Source: Psychrobacter sp. UBA6766
GTDB taxonomy: Bacteria; Pseudomonadota; Gammaproteobacteria; Pseudomonadales; Moraxellaceae
Assembly (NCBI RefSeq): GCF_002453355.1
Contig: NZ_DKGQ01000001.1
Location: 1 to 16,334 of the forward strand
Length of the DNA: 16,334 nucleotides
Direction of reading: 5' to 3'
The position numbers and the translations under genes are program-made. Below, piece after piece: positions 7,470 through 15,359 of this stretch. How positions within the stretch are numbered: the stretch's first letter is position 1; every line of letters starts with the position of its first letter. The notes below the pieces were generated by a model. The model had not been told where the DNA came from, ran no database searches, and saw only the letters and a program-made list of their open reading frames with translations.

Positions 7470-7487
7470 GCTAGGTAGTTATATACT
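7460..7487 (+). promoter_or_regulatory. possible folC promoter
   Basis: TTGCTT (7460-7465) and TATACT (7482-7487, five of six consensus bases) are 16 nt apart, immediately after the terminator stem and about 70 bp before folC. The position fits a gene that needs its own promoter after a terminator. Confidence 0.4.
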
Positions 7488-7556
7488 GTCACTATTTTCT
7501 TAATCAGTGTTTTCTAATTGACTATTTTTTCGCAAAACTCTATATAGGTTCCGCCC

Positions 7557-8924
7557 ATGTCTGACTCTGTCGTTTCTAATTCTAATCCTCCTAATGGACA
7601 TTCTAGTTTGACGGAATGGCTCGATTATATGCAGCAAATTCATGTTTCGGCGATAGACATGGGACTGTCACGTGTATTGCCAGTGGCTGAGGCGTTAGGC
7701 GTAGTAAAATCAGCAAAAGATGACGCCTATGTATTTACCGTAGCGGGCACCAATGGCAAGGGCTCGACGACGGCTGTCATCGCGCAAATGTGCCAAGCGG
7801 CAGGTTATAAAACCGCGCTGTATCAATCGCCGCATCTGAGTGTGTTTAACGAGCGCGTCCGCATCAATGGCGAGATGGTCAGCGATGAGACGTTAATAAA
7901 TGCTTTTAGTAAAGTAGAGAAAGCACGATTGGCTTGTGAGTTGACTTTATCGTTTTTTGAGATGACAACATTAGCAGCGTTACTAATATTTGCCGAAGCA
8001 GATTGTGATGTTTGGGTGTTAGAAGTCGGACTAGGTGGACGTTTAGATGTGGTCAATATCATTGATCCTGATATGGCAGTGATTACTAATATTGCCATCG
8101 ATCATGTGGACTGGTTGGGGGACAATGTCGAAGCTATTGGCCGTGAGAAAGCGGGTATCTTACGTGATGGTATTAGCCTAATTTATGGTGCTACCACGAT
8201 GCCAGCGAGTGTTCAAGAAACGATTGATAGACATCAGGCAACCTGTTATCAAGTTGGACAAAACTTCGACTATTGTAAGGTGGATGCAACAACTTGGCAA
8301 TATAGCAATGCCGCTGTCACCATGCAGTTGCCACGCCCAGCATTGTCATTGACTAATACTGCCAATGCCTTATCAGCGGTGCTTGCAAGTCCATTAAACG
8401 TCGATAAAAATGCTATCGAACAAGCTTTGCAGACCGTCAAGCTCGCCGGTCGTTTTGATTATCGTAAGATACATAATCGCCATTGGTTGTTTGATGTTGC
8501 ACATAACGAGCAAGGTGTTGAGTTTTTATTGGCGCAATTATTACCGCTTTGGCAGCAGCAATTGGTAAAACAGCACTCTTCTGAGCAAGTAAGCAGCGAA
8601 CCTGCCAGCATTAAAATGCTATTTTCTATGCTGGGCGATAAAGACATCAATAAAGTCGTTCAGCGTTTGACCGAGGCGGAATTTTCTATTAGTGATTGGT
8701 TTATTGCTGAGATTGATTATCCACGCGCGGCGAGTACTGAGCAGCTTCGAGGTATTTTATCGAGCTATGTTGATAAGGCGCACATTCATGAATTTAAACG
8801 TCTATCAGAAGCAACTCATGCTGTGATAAATGCCAGTCAGCCGCAAGACCTAATCGTGGTATGTGGGTCATTTCATACCATCGGAGAAGCACTGGCAGCA
8901 CTTGAAGCTGATAATTTAAATTAA
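7557..8924 (+). CDS. folC: bifunctional dihydrofolate synthase / folylpolyglutamate synthase
   Basis: 455 residues; adds L-glutamate to dihydropteroate and then further glutamates to folates using ATP, in the cytoplasm. The P-loop GTNGKGS at 64-70, the SPHLSVFNERVRING loop (about 91-105), the EVGLGGRLDVVN stretch (156-167), the IDHVDWLG ligase motif (181-188), K198 in REKAGI (the carbamylated lysine of Mur/FolC ligases) and FDVAHN at 312-317 all follow the Mur-ligase superfamily order. The C-terminal domain ends with VVCGSFHTIGEAL. It is slightly longer than E. coli FolC (422 aa), mostly from a Gln/Ser-rich loop near 338-352. Upstream AGG lies about 8 nt before the ATG. The order accD-folC-SPOR protein is conserved with E. 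coli. Confidence 0.97.
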   Translation: MSDSVVSNSNPPNGHSSLTEWLDYMQQIHVSAIDMGLSRVLPVAEALGVVKSAKDDAYVFTVAGTNGKGSTTAVIAQMCQAAGYKTALYQSPHLSVFNERVRINGEMVSDETLINAFSKVEKARLACELTLSFFEMTTLAALLIFAEADCDVWVLEVGLGGRLDVVNIIDPDMAVITNIAIDHVDWLGDNVEAIGREKAGILRDGISLIYGATTMPASVQETIDRHQATCYQVGQNFDYCKVDATTWQYSNAAVTMQLPRPALSLTNTANALSAVLASPLNVDKNAIEQALQTVKLAGRFDYRKIHNRHWLFDVAHNEQGVEFLLAQLLPLWQQQLVKQHSSEQVSSEPASIKMLFSMLGDKDINKVVQRLTEAEFSISDWFIAEIDYPRAASTEQLRGILSSYVDKAHIHEFKRLSEATHAVINASQPQDLIVVCGSFHTIGEALAALEADNLN

Positions 8925-9194
8925 AATAATGTTTATTTAATGTTAGTCTTAGCAGTAGCATGATGGCAGACAGTATAAAAAATATGCTTTATAATCAAAC
9001 TGATTTAGCATATCGCTATACAATACTATGAACAGCTTGGCATAATATTTGAAAATGGATAGATGTAACTGGCGGCATTGGTAAGTTTCAAAATTGTTTA
9101 TTAAAGCTATATAGCCATAGCTTGAGATAACAGTTTTTGAAACGACAGCTGCGCCGCTCAATCAACCTTATTACCAACTAAGAGACGTAAACGG

Positions 9195-10391
9195 ATGAAT
9201 TTTTCGAGACAAGCCTTATTGGGCATTGGGATGATTATCGGCGGTAGCGTGATGTTATATGCCATGGTGCAGCAGATCGGTGATAGCAACAAACCTGAGC
9301 CAGTGTCAGCGATGATAGATAAACCAATCACCGAACAACCGTCGCAGCAGCCATTGACCACTGATATCGAGACTGAAAAGCGTATTTTGGCACAAAAACA
9401 AAAAGAGCGTGCTGCTCGCGTTGCAGAACAAGAAAGAAGGGCTCAGCAGTTCTTAACCGAGCAAGAAGCTGCTGAAACCCAAGCATTGGCCAAAGCGCGC
9501 GCCGAAAGTCAGCAGTACTTGGCAAGCAGCAAGCCCTCCACTGATGATAAAAATAGCGAAGAGCAGCAAGAAGCTGCAAAAAATACGCTTGAAACTCCAA
9601 CGGCACAAACCAGCAATGATAGTAGCACGACGCAAACAGATAATGATACGAGTGTTCGTGATCAACAAAAAGCGGTGCAAGCACAACAAGAAGCTCAAAG
9701 GCAAGCAGCTATTAAAGAGCAAGCTGCTGCTAAAAAGCTAGCCGATAGCAAAAAAGAAGCGGAAGCGAAAAAGCAGGCTGAAGCTCAAGCATCAATTGAG
9801 AAGAAGAAAGTGGCGGCGGAAGCAGCAAAAAAAGAGCCACCTAAGTCGCCTTCTGATCATCAAGTAAAAAGAGGCGATGGGCTGATTAAACTGGCGCGGC
9901 AGTACAATATGCCAGTAGAAGTCTTAGCGCAAGCAAATAACCTTTCCCCATCGACATCACTAAGGCTTGGCCAAACTTTAACCATTCCATCGCGTCAGCA
10001 GGTAGATCGTTTAGCACGTGAAGCAGCCGCGGCTGAAAAAGCGCGTGAAGAAAAGCGTCAAACGGAAGAAGCTTTGGCTAAGAAGTCGGCGGATGCTAAG
10101 CGTGAAGCTCAGCAAAAACTGAGCGAGGCGCGTAAAGAAGTCAAAGAAACCGATGCTAAAGGCAGCTTTGGGGTGCAAGTGGCATTAGCAAATGACCAAT
10201 CCAAAGCCGATGAACTAGCGAAGCAGTTTCAATCAGCGGGTTATCAAGTCAAGACCAGTCCAACCAGCCGCGGTGTCCGAGTTATCGTTGGTCCTGAGCG
10301 CGGTAAAGTCGCTGCTTTAGCATTAAAAGATAAAATTAACAGCGACCCGAAGGTGAATACCACGAGCGCCTGGGTATTATATTGGCGTTAA
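9195..10391 (+). CDS. LysM + SPOR domain envelope protein, in the dedD position
   Basis: 398 residues. One membrane anchor (about 7-26) is followed by a long Ala/Gln/Lys/Glu-rich segment likely to be helical or coiled-coil (about 55-220). Next come a LysM domain at about 222-266 (HQVKRGDGLIKLARQYNMPVE start, LRLGQTLTIPS end), a second charged helix (about 267-320), and a C-terminal SPOR domain at about 323-398 (GSFGVQVALAN ... VRVIVGPERG ... WVLYWR). Both domains bind peptidoglycan, LysM via GlcNAc glycans and SPOR via denuded septal glycan, so a periplasmic, inner-membrane-tethered role at the division site is likely. It follows folC as dedD does in E. coli, but DedD (about 220 aa) has no LysM, so the symbol is not given. 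The 270-bp gap before it shows no convincing promoter. AAGAGA at 9180-9185 precedes ATG 9195. Confidence 0.9.
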   Translation: MNFSRQALLGIGMIIGGSVMLYAMVQQIGDSNKPEPVSAMIDKPITEQPSQQPLTTDIETEKRILAQKQKERAARVAEQERRAQQFLTEQEAAETQALAKARAESQQYLASSKPSTDDKNSEEQQEAAKNTLETPTAQTSNDSSTTQTDNDTSVRDQQKAVQAQQEAQRQAAIKEQAAAKKLADSKKEAEAKKQAEAQASIEKKKVAAEAAKKEPPKSPSDHQVKRGDGLIKLARQYNMPVEVLAQANNLSPSTSLRLGQTLTIPSRQQVDRLAREAAAAEKAREEKRQTEEALAKKSADAKREAQQKLSEARKEVKETDAKGSFGVQVALANDQSKADELAKQFQSAGYQVKTSPTSRGVRVIVGPERGKVAALALKDKINSDPKVNTTSAWVLYWR

Positions 10392-10494
10392 AAACCCTGT
10401 AAATAGCCCTAATCTAACTACCATTGTTGCGAAATAAACCGCACAAGTTTAATCAGGTCCGTTTATATTTTTATCATCCTAAATAATTTTATTC

Positions 10495-10527
10495 AAACAC
10501 GACACCCATTGTCGTGTTTTTTATTTT
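10495..10527 (+). terminator. intrinsic terminator after the SPOR protein gene
   Basis: AAACACGACA (10495-10504) pairs perfectly with 10510-10519 around a 5-nt loop and runs into TTTTTTATTTT. It lies about 100 bp after the SPOR stop and marks the end of the accD-folC-SPOR region. Confidence 0.85.
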
Positions 10528-10530
10528 ATC

Positions 10531-10699
10531 GTTTGCCGATTAGGGCAAGCTTGGTTACGATGAGCGCCGCTATTTCTCGTCCCTTTCTGTATAACCTGTC
10601 AGTCTACAAAGGCTGACCTGTCGCGGTTGGCTATGTGTCGTTATCTTACTGACATCACCACACGGAGCCGACTGCTTTCATTATGTATAAGGTAAAAAT
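10531..10699 (+). other. candidate structured leader of the DUF2726 gene, with possible promoter
   Basis: A promoter-like pair TTGCCG (10533-10538) and TACGAT (10556-10561), 17 nt apart, would give a leader of about 130 nt. Within 10531-10672 three hairpins can be drawn: 10531-10537 with 10544-10550; 10598-10604 with 10611-10617 (6-nt loop); and 10626-10632 with 10666-10672, extended by GTGT (10635-10638) with ACAC (10660-10663). The stretch looks less AT-rich than neighbouring gaps. The gene's ribosome-binding site AAGG (10689-10692) lies just after the last hairpin. No known riboswitch family is recognised. The first hairpin overlaps the promoter, so promoter and that hairpin may be mutually exclusive readings. 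Confidence 0.35.
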
Positions 10700-11230
10700 A
10701 TGTCATTTGGCGTTATATTTTTAATATTGGCAATTGGATTTGTGGGGCTAATTACCCTGCCAAAACTGTTTTCTAGTAAACAAATCGCTGAACCTGATCC
10801 GGCACCTGTGCGCGGTGATGAGCTGGCTATTTGGCCATTTGCACCGATGCCGATCATGACTGATACGGAAGTGATCTTTTTTAAAAAGTTAAAAAATGCT
10901 TTGCCGGAATATCATATTTTTGTTCAAGTTCAGCTGTCACGAATCATTGAAGCTAATAGCGATGAGACCTCTGAGCGTCGCTTTTGGTTTAATCGCATTT
11001 GCCGCCAAAGCGTTGACTATGTCATCGTAGATGTTGATTCTCAGACGACACTGGTCGCCATTGAGCTGGATGATTGGACGCATAGCAGTAAAGCGCGGCA
11101 AAAGGCGGATGATAAAAAAGATAAAGCACTCGCTAGTGCCGGCATAGCCATCGTGCGTTTTCACGCTGAGCGTATGCCGAGTGCTGATATGCTAAGGTAT
11201 GAGCTGATGCAGGTGATTGAGAGTTATTAA
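10700..11230 (+). CDS. DUF2726 protein, membrane-anchored, PD-(D/E)XK-like fold
   Basis: 176 residues. The N-terminus has one hydrophobic segment (about 4-21), then a Pro-rich linker (31-53). The DUF2726 domain follows (about 54-172): MTDTEVIFFKKLKNALPEYHIFVQVQLSRII, then VDYVIVD at 105-111, IELDDWTH at 121-128 and the closing AGIAIVRFHAE near 147-157. The D106 / E122-x-D124 arrangement with the following Lys/Asp-rich helix resembles the PD-(D/E)XK restriction-endonuclease-like superfamily to which DUF2726 is generally linked; nuclease activity is not shown for this protein. The anchor would place the domain in the cytoplasm or periplasm depending on topology. AAGG at 10689-10692 supports ATG 10700. 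It stands alone between a terminator and the lipoprotein region. Confidence 0.85.
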   Translation: MSFGVIFLILAIGFVGLITLPKLFSSKQIAEPDPAPVRGDELAIWPFAPMPIMTDTEVIFFKKLKNALPEYHIFVQVQLSRIIEANSDETSERRFWFNRICRQSVDYVIVDVDSQTTLVAIELDDWTHSSKARQKADDKKDKALASAGIAIVRFHAERMPSADMLRYELMQVIESY

Positions 11231-11385
11231 TTAGAGTTACTCTACTATCAGGCAACGTTGTTTGAATACATAATAATGTTTATGTAATATTATTTACATA
11301 TTTCTTTACTTTATAGATAAATTCCAAAAATAAATAACTTATTACTTCTATTAAGGAGTAAACTTAAGTTTTTTTGTAAAAGATG

Positions 11386-11431
11386 CAATCTAGTTTTTAA
11401 GTAGGTATTTATGGTTTAAATACCTAGATTG
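11386..11431. repeat. inverted repeat upstream of the lipoprotein gene
   Basis: TAGGTATTTA (11402-11411) is complemented perfectly at 11417-11426 around a 5-nt centre. An outer pair, CAATCTA (11386-11392) with TAGATTG (11425-11431), can extend the structure across an 11-nt bulge. It lies 50 bp before the lipoprotein start. No T-run follows the stem, so an operator or a leader hairpin is likelier than a terminator. Nearby, TTAAGGAGTAAA (11351-11362) is a near-perfect ribosome-binding sequence with no start codon at the right distance. Confidence 0.5.
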
Positions 11432-11479
11432 TTTCTCTCACTATTTTTCGGAATATATTGAAAATATAAGGAATACATA

Positions 11480-12937
11480 ATGAAAGCTTTTAAAATAACC
11501 GCATTGGCACTCGCCAGTACTTTAGCCTTAGCAGGTTGTGGTAGTGACAGCGACAACAATGACTATAATGATAATGGCTCTAATACCCCTAACGTCCCTA
11601 CCAAACCACCTGTCGATAATAGTTTGTCTGAGATTGATCAAGCAAAAGAGATGATTCGTACGGCTAAGCTTTTTGTCAGTGATAATAAAGCGGTGACAGA
11701 GGCTTATAAAGACGTAAGTGATATCCTGACAGAAAAGCAAGCGTCACAACTTAGCTATACCTTTGATGTACCAAACTCACTTTATTATTACATGCAGAAA
11801 AATGGTCTATCAAAACTAAATGCAGCTGATATTATAGCTTTGGCCGATGATGAAAAGTTCAATGATACGTTAGGCAACGTAGCTTTGATGCCAGAAAAAG
11901 GTTTTGTTGCGAATCTGAATGCTGATGGTCAGTTTAAGCTTTCGGGTGCTACCAAGGTAAACGTTGAAGAATATGATTATGCATATAACCCAACGACGGG
12001 TGGACTTGACGAAACGCTTGTTAGTCAAGATACGTTTACAACTGTGTTTGATGGTTTTGAAAACGCCTTAGTTTCTAATACCAATAGTGCTAGCTTTAAT
12101 GGCGGCATTGGGTTCAAGAGTATAAAAATTGGTTCTGGCGCTGATGCCATGACGCTGAGCTCTAATAAAGGCTTTACCGTCAATGGTCAGTTCAGTGATA
12201 AAGTCGTGGTTGATGACGAATTTGATCTCAATGATATCAACAGAGAAGGGATTACTTTAGAAAAGGCTATCGTAAAATTAGGCAACTTAAAGTTAACTGC
12301 TAATGATAGTGTGATTGAAGCAAAAGACTTAGAGTTTGCTGCCTTAGATATTAGTAAAAAACTGGCAAATGATAGTCTAGTAGTGAGAACGATTCCTTAT
12401 AAACTTACTATAATAGGTCAAATGACTAAGCAGAAACCTAAAACGAATGTTGCAATTACACTCAATGCGACCGCTAACGACGCTGACATTAAAAACTTTT
12501 TGACCGTCACTGATGCCGGTAATCTTGAAGAGAAAGCCAATAAATATGTTGGCATGACAATAGTATTAAATATTAAAGGCAATGTGACTAAAGAAGGAGC
12601 AACAACAATTCCGCTTGATTTCCAAGCCAATCTTGAACGTACTGCCCGTAACGTCATTGAGCTTAAAGGGTTAAAGGCTAGCGTAGAAGACAAAAAGTTA
12701 TTTGTCACAGGTAAATCTAACTTAGACAATAATTATGATGTGGTTAGCACGCAATTTACCGTTGAGCAAAATAAAGCATCAATTAAATTAAACGTTGATG
12801 CAAATGGTGATTTTGTCAAGGATAAGATGGGCAAGCTAGGCGACATCATGGTTGACGGTAAAGACTACGGTGATCTGATGGATAATGGAGGCAAAATTAC
12901 GGCTAAGTTTAGTGATAATAGCTTAATCGTTCTTTAA
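11480..12937 (+). CDS. predicted lipoprotein, unrecognised family
   Basis: 485 residues. A classic lipoprotein signal peptide: basic start, hydrophobic core and lipobox LALAGC with the acylated Cys at C20, followed by Gly (not Asp), so sorting to the outer membrane is expected. A flexible Asp/Asn/Ser then Pro-rich linker spans 21-48. A helical stretch (about 50-130) precedes a long region (about 140-485) of alternating hydrophobic/polar residues, typical of extended beta structure, with repeated phrases such as KLGNLKLTANDSVIEAKDLE and KLFVTGKSNLDNNYDVVSTQ. I recognise no domain. AAGGA at 11468-11472 sits 7 nt before the ATG. A strong terminator follows the stop, and the next gene on the strand is an outer-membrane barrel, suggesting a shared envelope task. 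Function unknown. Confidence 0.9.
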   Translation: MKAFKITALALASTLALAGCGSDSDNNDYNDNGSNTPNVPTKPPVDNSLSEIDQAKEMIRTAKLFVSDNKAVTEAYKDVSDILTEKQASQLSYTFDVPNSLYYYMQKNGLSKLNAADIIALADDEKFNDTLGNVALMPEKGFVANLNADGQFKLSGATKVNVEEYDYAYNPTTGGLDETLVSQDTFTTVFDGFENALVSNTNSASFNGGIGFKSIKIGSGADAMTLSSNKGFTVNGQFSDKVVVDDEFDLNDINREGITLEKAIVKLGNLKLTANDSVIEAKDLEFAALDISKKLANDSLVVRTIPYKLTIIGQMTKQKPKTNVAITLNATANDADIKNFLTVTDAGNLEEKANKYVGMTIVLNIKGNVTKEGATTIPLDFQANLERTARNVIELKGLKASVEDKKLFVTGKSNLDNNYDVVSTQFTVEQNKASIKLNVDANGDFVKDKMGKLGDIMVDGKDYGDLMDNGGKITAKFSDNSLIVL

Positions 12938-12993
12938 TCAATATAAGTTTAATGGCAGTGCTCGAACATTTTTAATAGCGTTTGAGCAACAAC

Positions 12994-13025
12994 AAAAAAG
13001 AGACGGCTAGTACTGTCTCTTTTTT
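12994..13025 (+). terminator. intrinsic terminator between the lipoprotein and outer-membrane barrel genes
   Basis: An 11-bp complementary pair (12994-13004 with 13015-13025) surrounds a 10-nt loop; its GAGAC/GTCTC core is followed by TTTTTT, and the A-tract on the left makes it symmetric. It lies 57 bp after the lipoprotein stop and ends 27 bp before the likely start of the next gene. A weaker stem-loop (GCTCGAAC at 12960-12967 with 12980-12987, one G-U pair) precedes it. Confidence 0.85.
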
Positions 13026-13052
13026 ATGCACTTTAATAAACGTGAGAAATTT

Positions 13053-14312
13053 ATGCCTTTCATTAGCCAAATTATTTGTACTTCTTCCTATCAGAGCCTC
13101 ATATATTTGTTCAAACGTCAGGTATTTATCGTCGTTCCAATAACGACTGCTATTATGGCTTCCAACACTACTCTGGCTCAAAGTGTAGATTCTAGCTTAT
13201 ATCCTAATTCCAACTTAACATTTTATCCTGCTACAGAGTTATTCAATAAACAAAACATAGAAAAAAAATCGCAGATTGATTGGTCAATAATGACAACGGC
13301 ACACAGCCCAGTACAACCTATTGCTGCTTTTATTAGTGACTGGGATGCGCCATTAGACTCAGGAGATCATGCTTATTTACAAGGACGTGCAGACTTAAAA
13401 GTACGCCCTGCAGGGAGCATGATTAGCTATGGTCTGGGTTGGCGTTATGATTACTTGATGACGTTTAGCGAAGAAACAGCCGAGGTCTATTGGCAATATG
13501 AAAATAAGCAGCCAGCAAGTAGTAGCCAATTATATCCATTGTTTTTAGATGCTAAACATAATGAGAGATTTGGCGCTAATGTTGGCTTTACCCAGCCATT
13601 AAGTTCTAATTGGCAGTTAACGACTCATGCCAATATCTGGCAAGGATTACATGCGCTTGAAGGTAAGGTTTCAGGTAACTTAACTACACGAGTATTGCCT
13701 GATAGTGAGATTAGCAACATAAGAGATAGCGTTGATAAAGCCAATGCCTATATTGATTATTATTATGATAAGCCTGCGCTTGGTGAAGAAAACCTAAACT
13801 GGAATCCTGATAAGCCATCAGGTTATGGCTACTCATTAGATTTACAAGTGGCGGGCAAACTATCTGACAAAACACAGGTCATAATCAGTGGCTACGATGT
13901 CCTTGGACGTATGCGATGGAAAGATATGCCAAGCACGCGATATGCGCTAGATTATGATGTTAATGGTCGACCTTTATATACGATTGAAGGTCAGCTTGAT
14001 ACTAAAGATGTCACGCAAACGCTACCATGGCGGGTAGAGGGTAGTCTGATACATCAATTAAATAATCAATGGCAACTTGGTGCACATGCGCAAGTCAATG
14101 ATATTCAAGACTTATATCAACTATCGGCAGGTTATCACCTTACTGCTAATAATTATCCTATGACCATCATTGGATTGATTGAGCCACAGACTAAAGCGTT
14201 AGGTATAGCGTTAGATAGTAAATATGGCGGTATCAAGTTATTAACGGATGATATTGATGCAGAAAAAGCCAAACGCAGTGAGGTTAGCCTGTACGGACGT
14301 TATGCTTGGTAA
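13053..14312 (+). CDS. predicted outer-membrane beta-barrel protein
   Basis: 419 residues from ATG 13053. An in-frame ATG at 13026 begins in the last base after the terminator T-run and has no ribosome-binding site, whereas GTGAG at 13042-13046 lies 6 nt before 13053. A long signal peptide is likely: basic FKR near residue 24, hydrophobic VFIVVPITTAIM, then ASNTTLAQS with cleavage around residue 43. The mature part is rich in Trp, Tyr and alternating strands (for example QLTTHANIWQGLHAL, GYSLDLQVAGKLSDKTQVIISG, WQLGAHAQVND) and ends LYGRYAW, a terminal aromatic with Tyr at -3 as in BAM-targeted barrels. I do not recognise the family. It follows a lipoprotein gene and has no clear promoter of its own, so it may depend on read-through of the terminator. 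Confidence 0.8.
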   Translation: MPFISQIICTSSYQSLIYLFKRQVFIVVPITTAIMASNTTLAQSVDSSLYPNSNLTFYPATELFNKQNIEKKSQIDWSIMTTAHSPVQPIAAFISDWDAPLDSGDHAYLQGRADLKVRPAGSMISYGLGWRYDYLMTFSEETAEVYWQYENKQPASSSQLYPLFLDAKHNERFGANVGFTQPLSSNWQLTTHANIWQGLHALEGKVSGNLTTRVLPDSEISNIRDSVDKANAYIDYYYDKPALGEENLNWNPDKPSGYGYSLDLQVAGKLSDKTQVIISGYDVLGRMRWKDMPSTRYALDYDVNGRPLYTIEGQLDTKDVTQTLPWRVEGSLIHQLNNQWQLGAHAQVNDIQDLYQLSAGYHLTANNYPMTIIGLIEPQTKALGIALDSKYGGIKLLTDDIDAEKAKRSEVSLYGRYAW

Positions 14313-14336
14313 GGGTTCAATTAGGTCAATCTGAGC

Positions 14337-14359
14337 AGTTATCAAGAAAGATAACTTTT
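14337..14359 (+). terminator. weak terminator after the outer-membrane barrel gene
   Basis: AGTTATC (14337-14343) pairs with 14350-14356 around a 6-nt loop and is followed by TTT. The stem is short and AT-rich. It lies in the 67-bp gap between convergent genes. Confidence 0.4.
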
Positions 14360-14379
14360 CAAATATAATCTAGACAAAA

Positions 14380-15345
14380 TCAATCATCTACATTACCACG
14401 CCGCCGAGGAAAAATAACAATCGGTCGATCACCTTCAAAGTATAGTCCTGTTCTTAAACTATTATTTTCAGAATAGATAAGGGGTAACCGACGATTGTCA
14501 TAAAAATCGCGTTTGCTAAACCATTCGATATAATGAGCGGCGCGCAATGTATTGGTATCAATCGTCGCTAAATTAAATGTGTCTTTCTTATCGCACCATT
14601 CGTGCATCGGAAAGCTTGGCGCTAGCCACGCAGGGTAATTAAAGTTATGAGTGCCAATTGGCAAAAAGAAACGACCTTTAATGACGCCATAACGTTTATC
14701 AATTTTAACCTGTCCATGCTTTTGTGTGTCCACCCACACCGTACGAAACTGCTTAGTTTGCATATAGGTCATTTTGCGCTGTAGATTGTCGTTAGAGTTG
14801 ATACCGACCCAGTTTATCGGTTCAAAAGGCGCTGAGCCCATAAAAAATTTAATCGCCAATTCCCAGTGTTCAGTCAGTTTATCTTTATGATTATATAAAA
14901 TTAAATCAAGCTCACCCGTTGTCTGCTTGCCATTACATAATTGTACATTACTAGCAAGTATCTCGTGCGGATGTAGCTGCCGCGCAAAACCATCTTCCAA
15001 CCAAAACGATAGTAGTCCCTCAAAATGGAATCCCAAGCGATTTGGGCTGGGTCGTTTTAATAAATAGCGGGTTAGATCTCGATAAGCATTCGTGCTATCC
15101 AGTTCTTTTAAACGTGCCTCATACGCCTCAAACTGCTGCTGCCAGAAGTCCGCGCTATGTACTGTAACCGTGTGGGTGTTTTGATGCGGTGCAAAATCTA
15201 TCCACTCTGTCAAAACATTAGGACAGGCAAGTACGTACGCCAAATCACGCACGAAAGGCCGCTGGTAAATTTCCCAAGGTGCGTTATTTGTGACATAGGA
15301 AGATAAGGGCTGGGCTATAATTTCAGACATATGATAAGCCATCAT
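14380..15345 (-). CDS. DUF1853 family protein
   Basis: 321 residues from ATG 15345; ATGs at 15342 and 15330 are also in frame, none with a convincing ribosome-binding site, so the first five residues are uncertain. The protein appears soluble and cytoplasmic. The DUF1853 pattern is seen as RPFVRDLAYVLACPN (29-43), LGFHFEGLLSFWLED (104-118), TTGELDLILYN (142-152) and EHWELAIKFFMG (159-170). The E109 / D147 / E162 plus K166 arrangement resembles PD-(D/E)XK nuclease-like folds; this is inference, and DUF1853 proteins have no established role that I know. It is transcribed toward the barrel gene. A promoter-like pair lies about 140 bp upstream with a hairpin in the leader. Confidence 0.88.
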   Translation of the reverse strand: MMAYHMSEIIAQPLSSYVTNNAPWEIYQRPFVRDLAYVLACPNVLTEWIDFAPHQNTHTVTVHSADFWQQQFEAYEARLKELDSTNAYRDLTRYLLKRPSPNRLGFHFEGLLSFWLEDGFARQLHPHEILASNVQLCNGKQTTGELDLILYNHKDKLTEHWELAIKFFMGSAPFEPINWVGINSNDNLQRKMTYMQTKQFRTVWVDTQKHGQVKIDKRYGVIKGRFFLPIGTHNFNYPAWLAPSFPMHEWCDKKDTFNLATIDTNTLRAAHYIEWFSKRDFYDNRRLPLIYSENNSLRTGLYFEGDRPIVIFPRRRGNVDD

Positions 15346-15359
15346 AACGGTGTAGCATT

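Noticed and set aside
8949..9161. 70-codon minus-strand open frame in the folC to SPOR gap
   Set aside because: It needs a TTG start with a poorly spaced ribosome-binding sequence, has an atypical Cys/Tyr-rich composition, and shows no domain.
9328..9722. Minus-strand frames opposite the Ala/Lys/Glu-rich part of the SPOR protein
   Set aside because: Repetitive codon composition of the real gene opens the other frames; the encoded Cys/Phe/Leu-rich strings have no family resemblance.
12418..12729. 103-codon minus-strand frame within the lipoprotein gene
   Set aside because: Shadow of a well-supported gene with signal peptide and ribosome-binding site; no evidence of independent expression.
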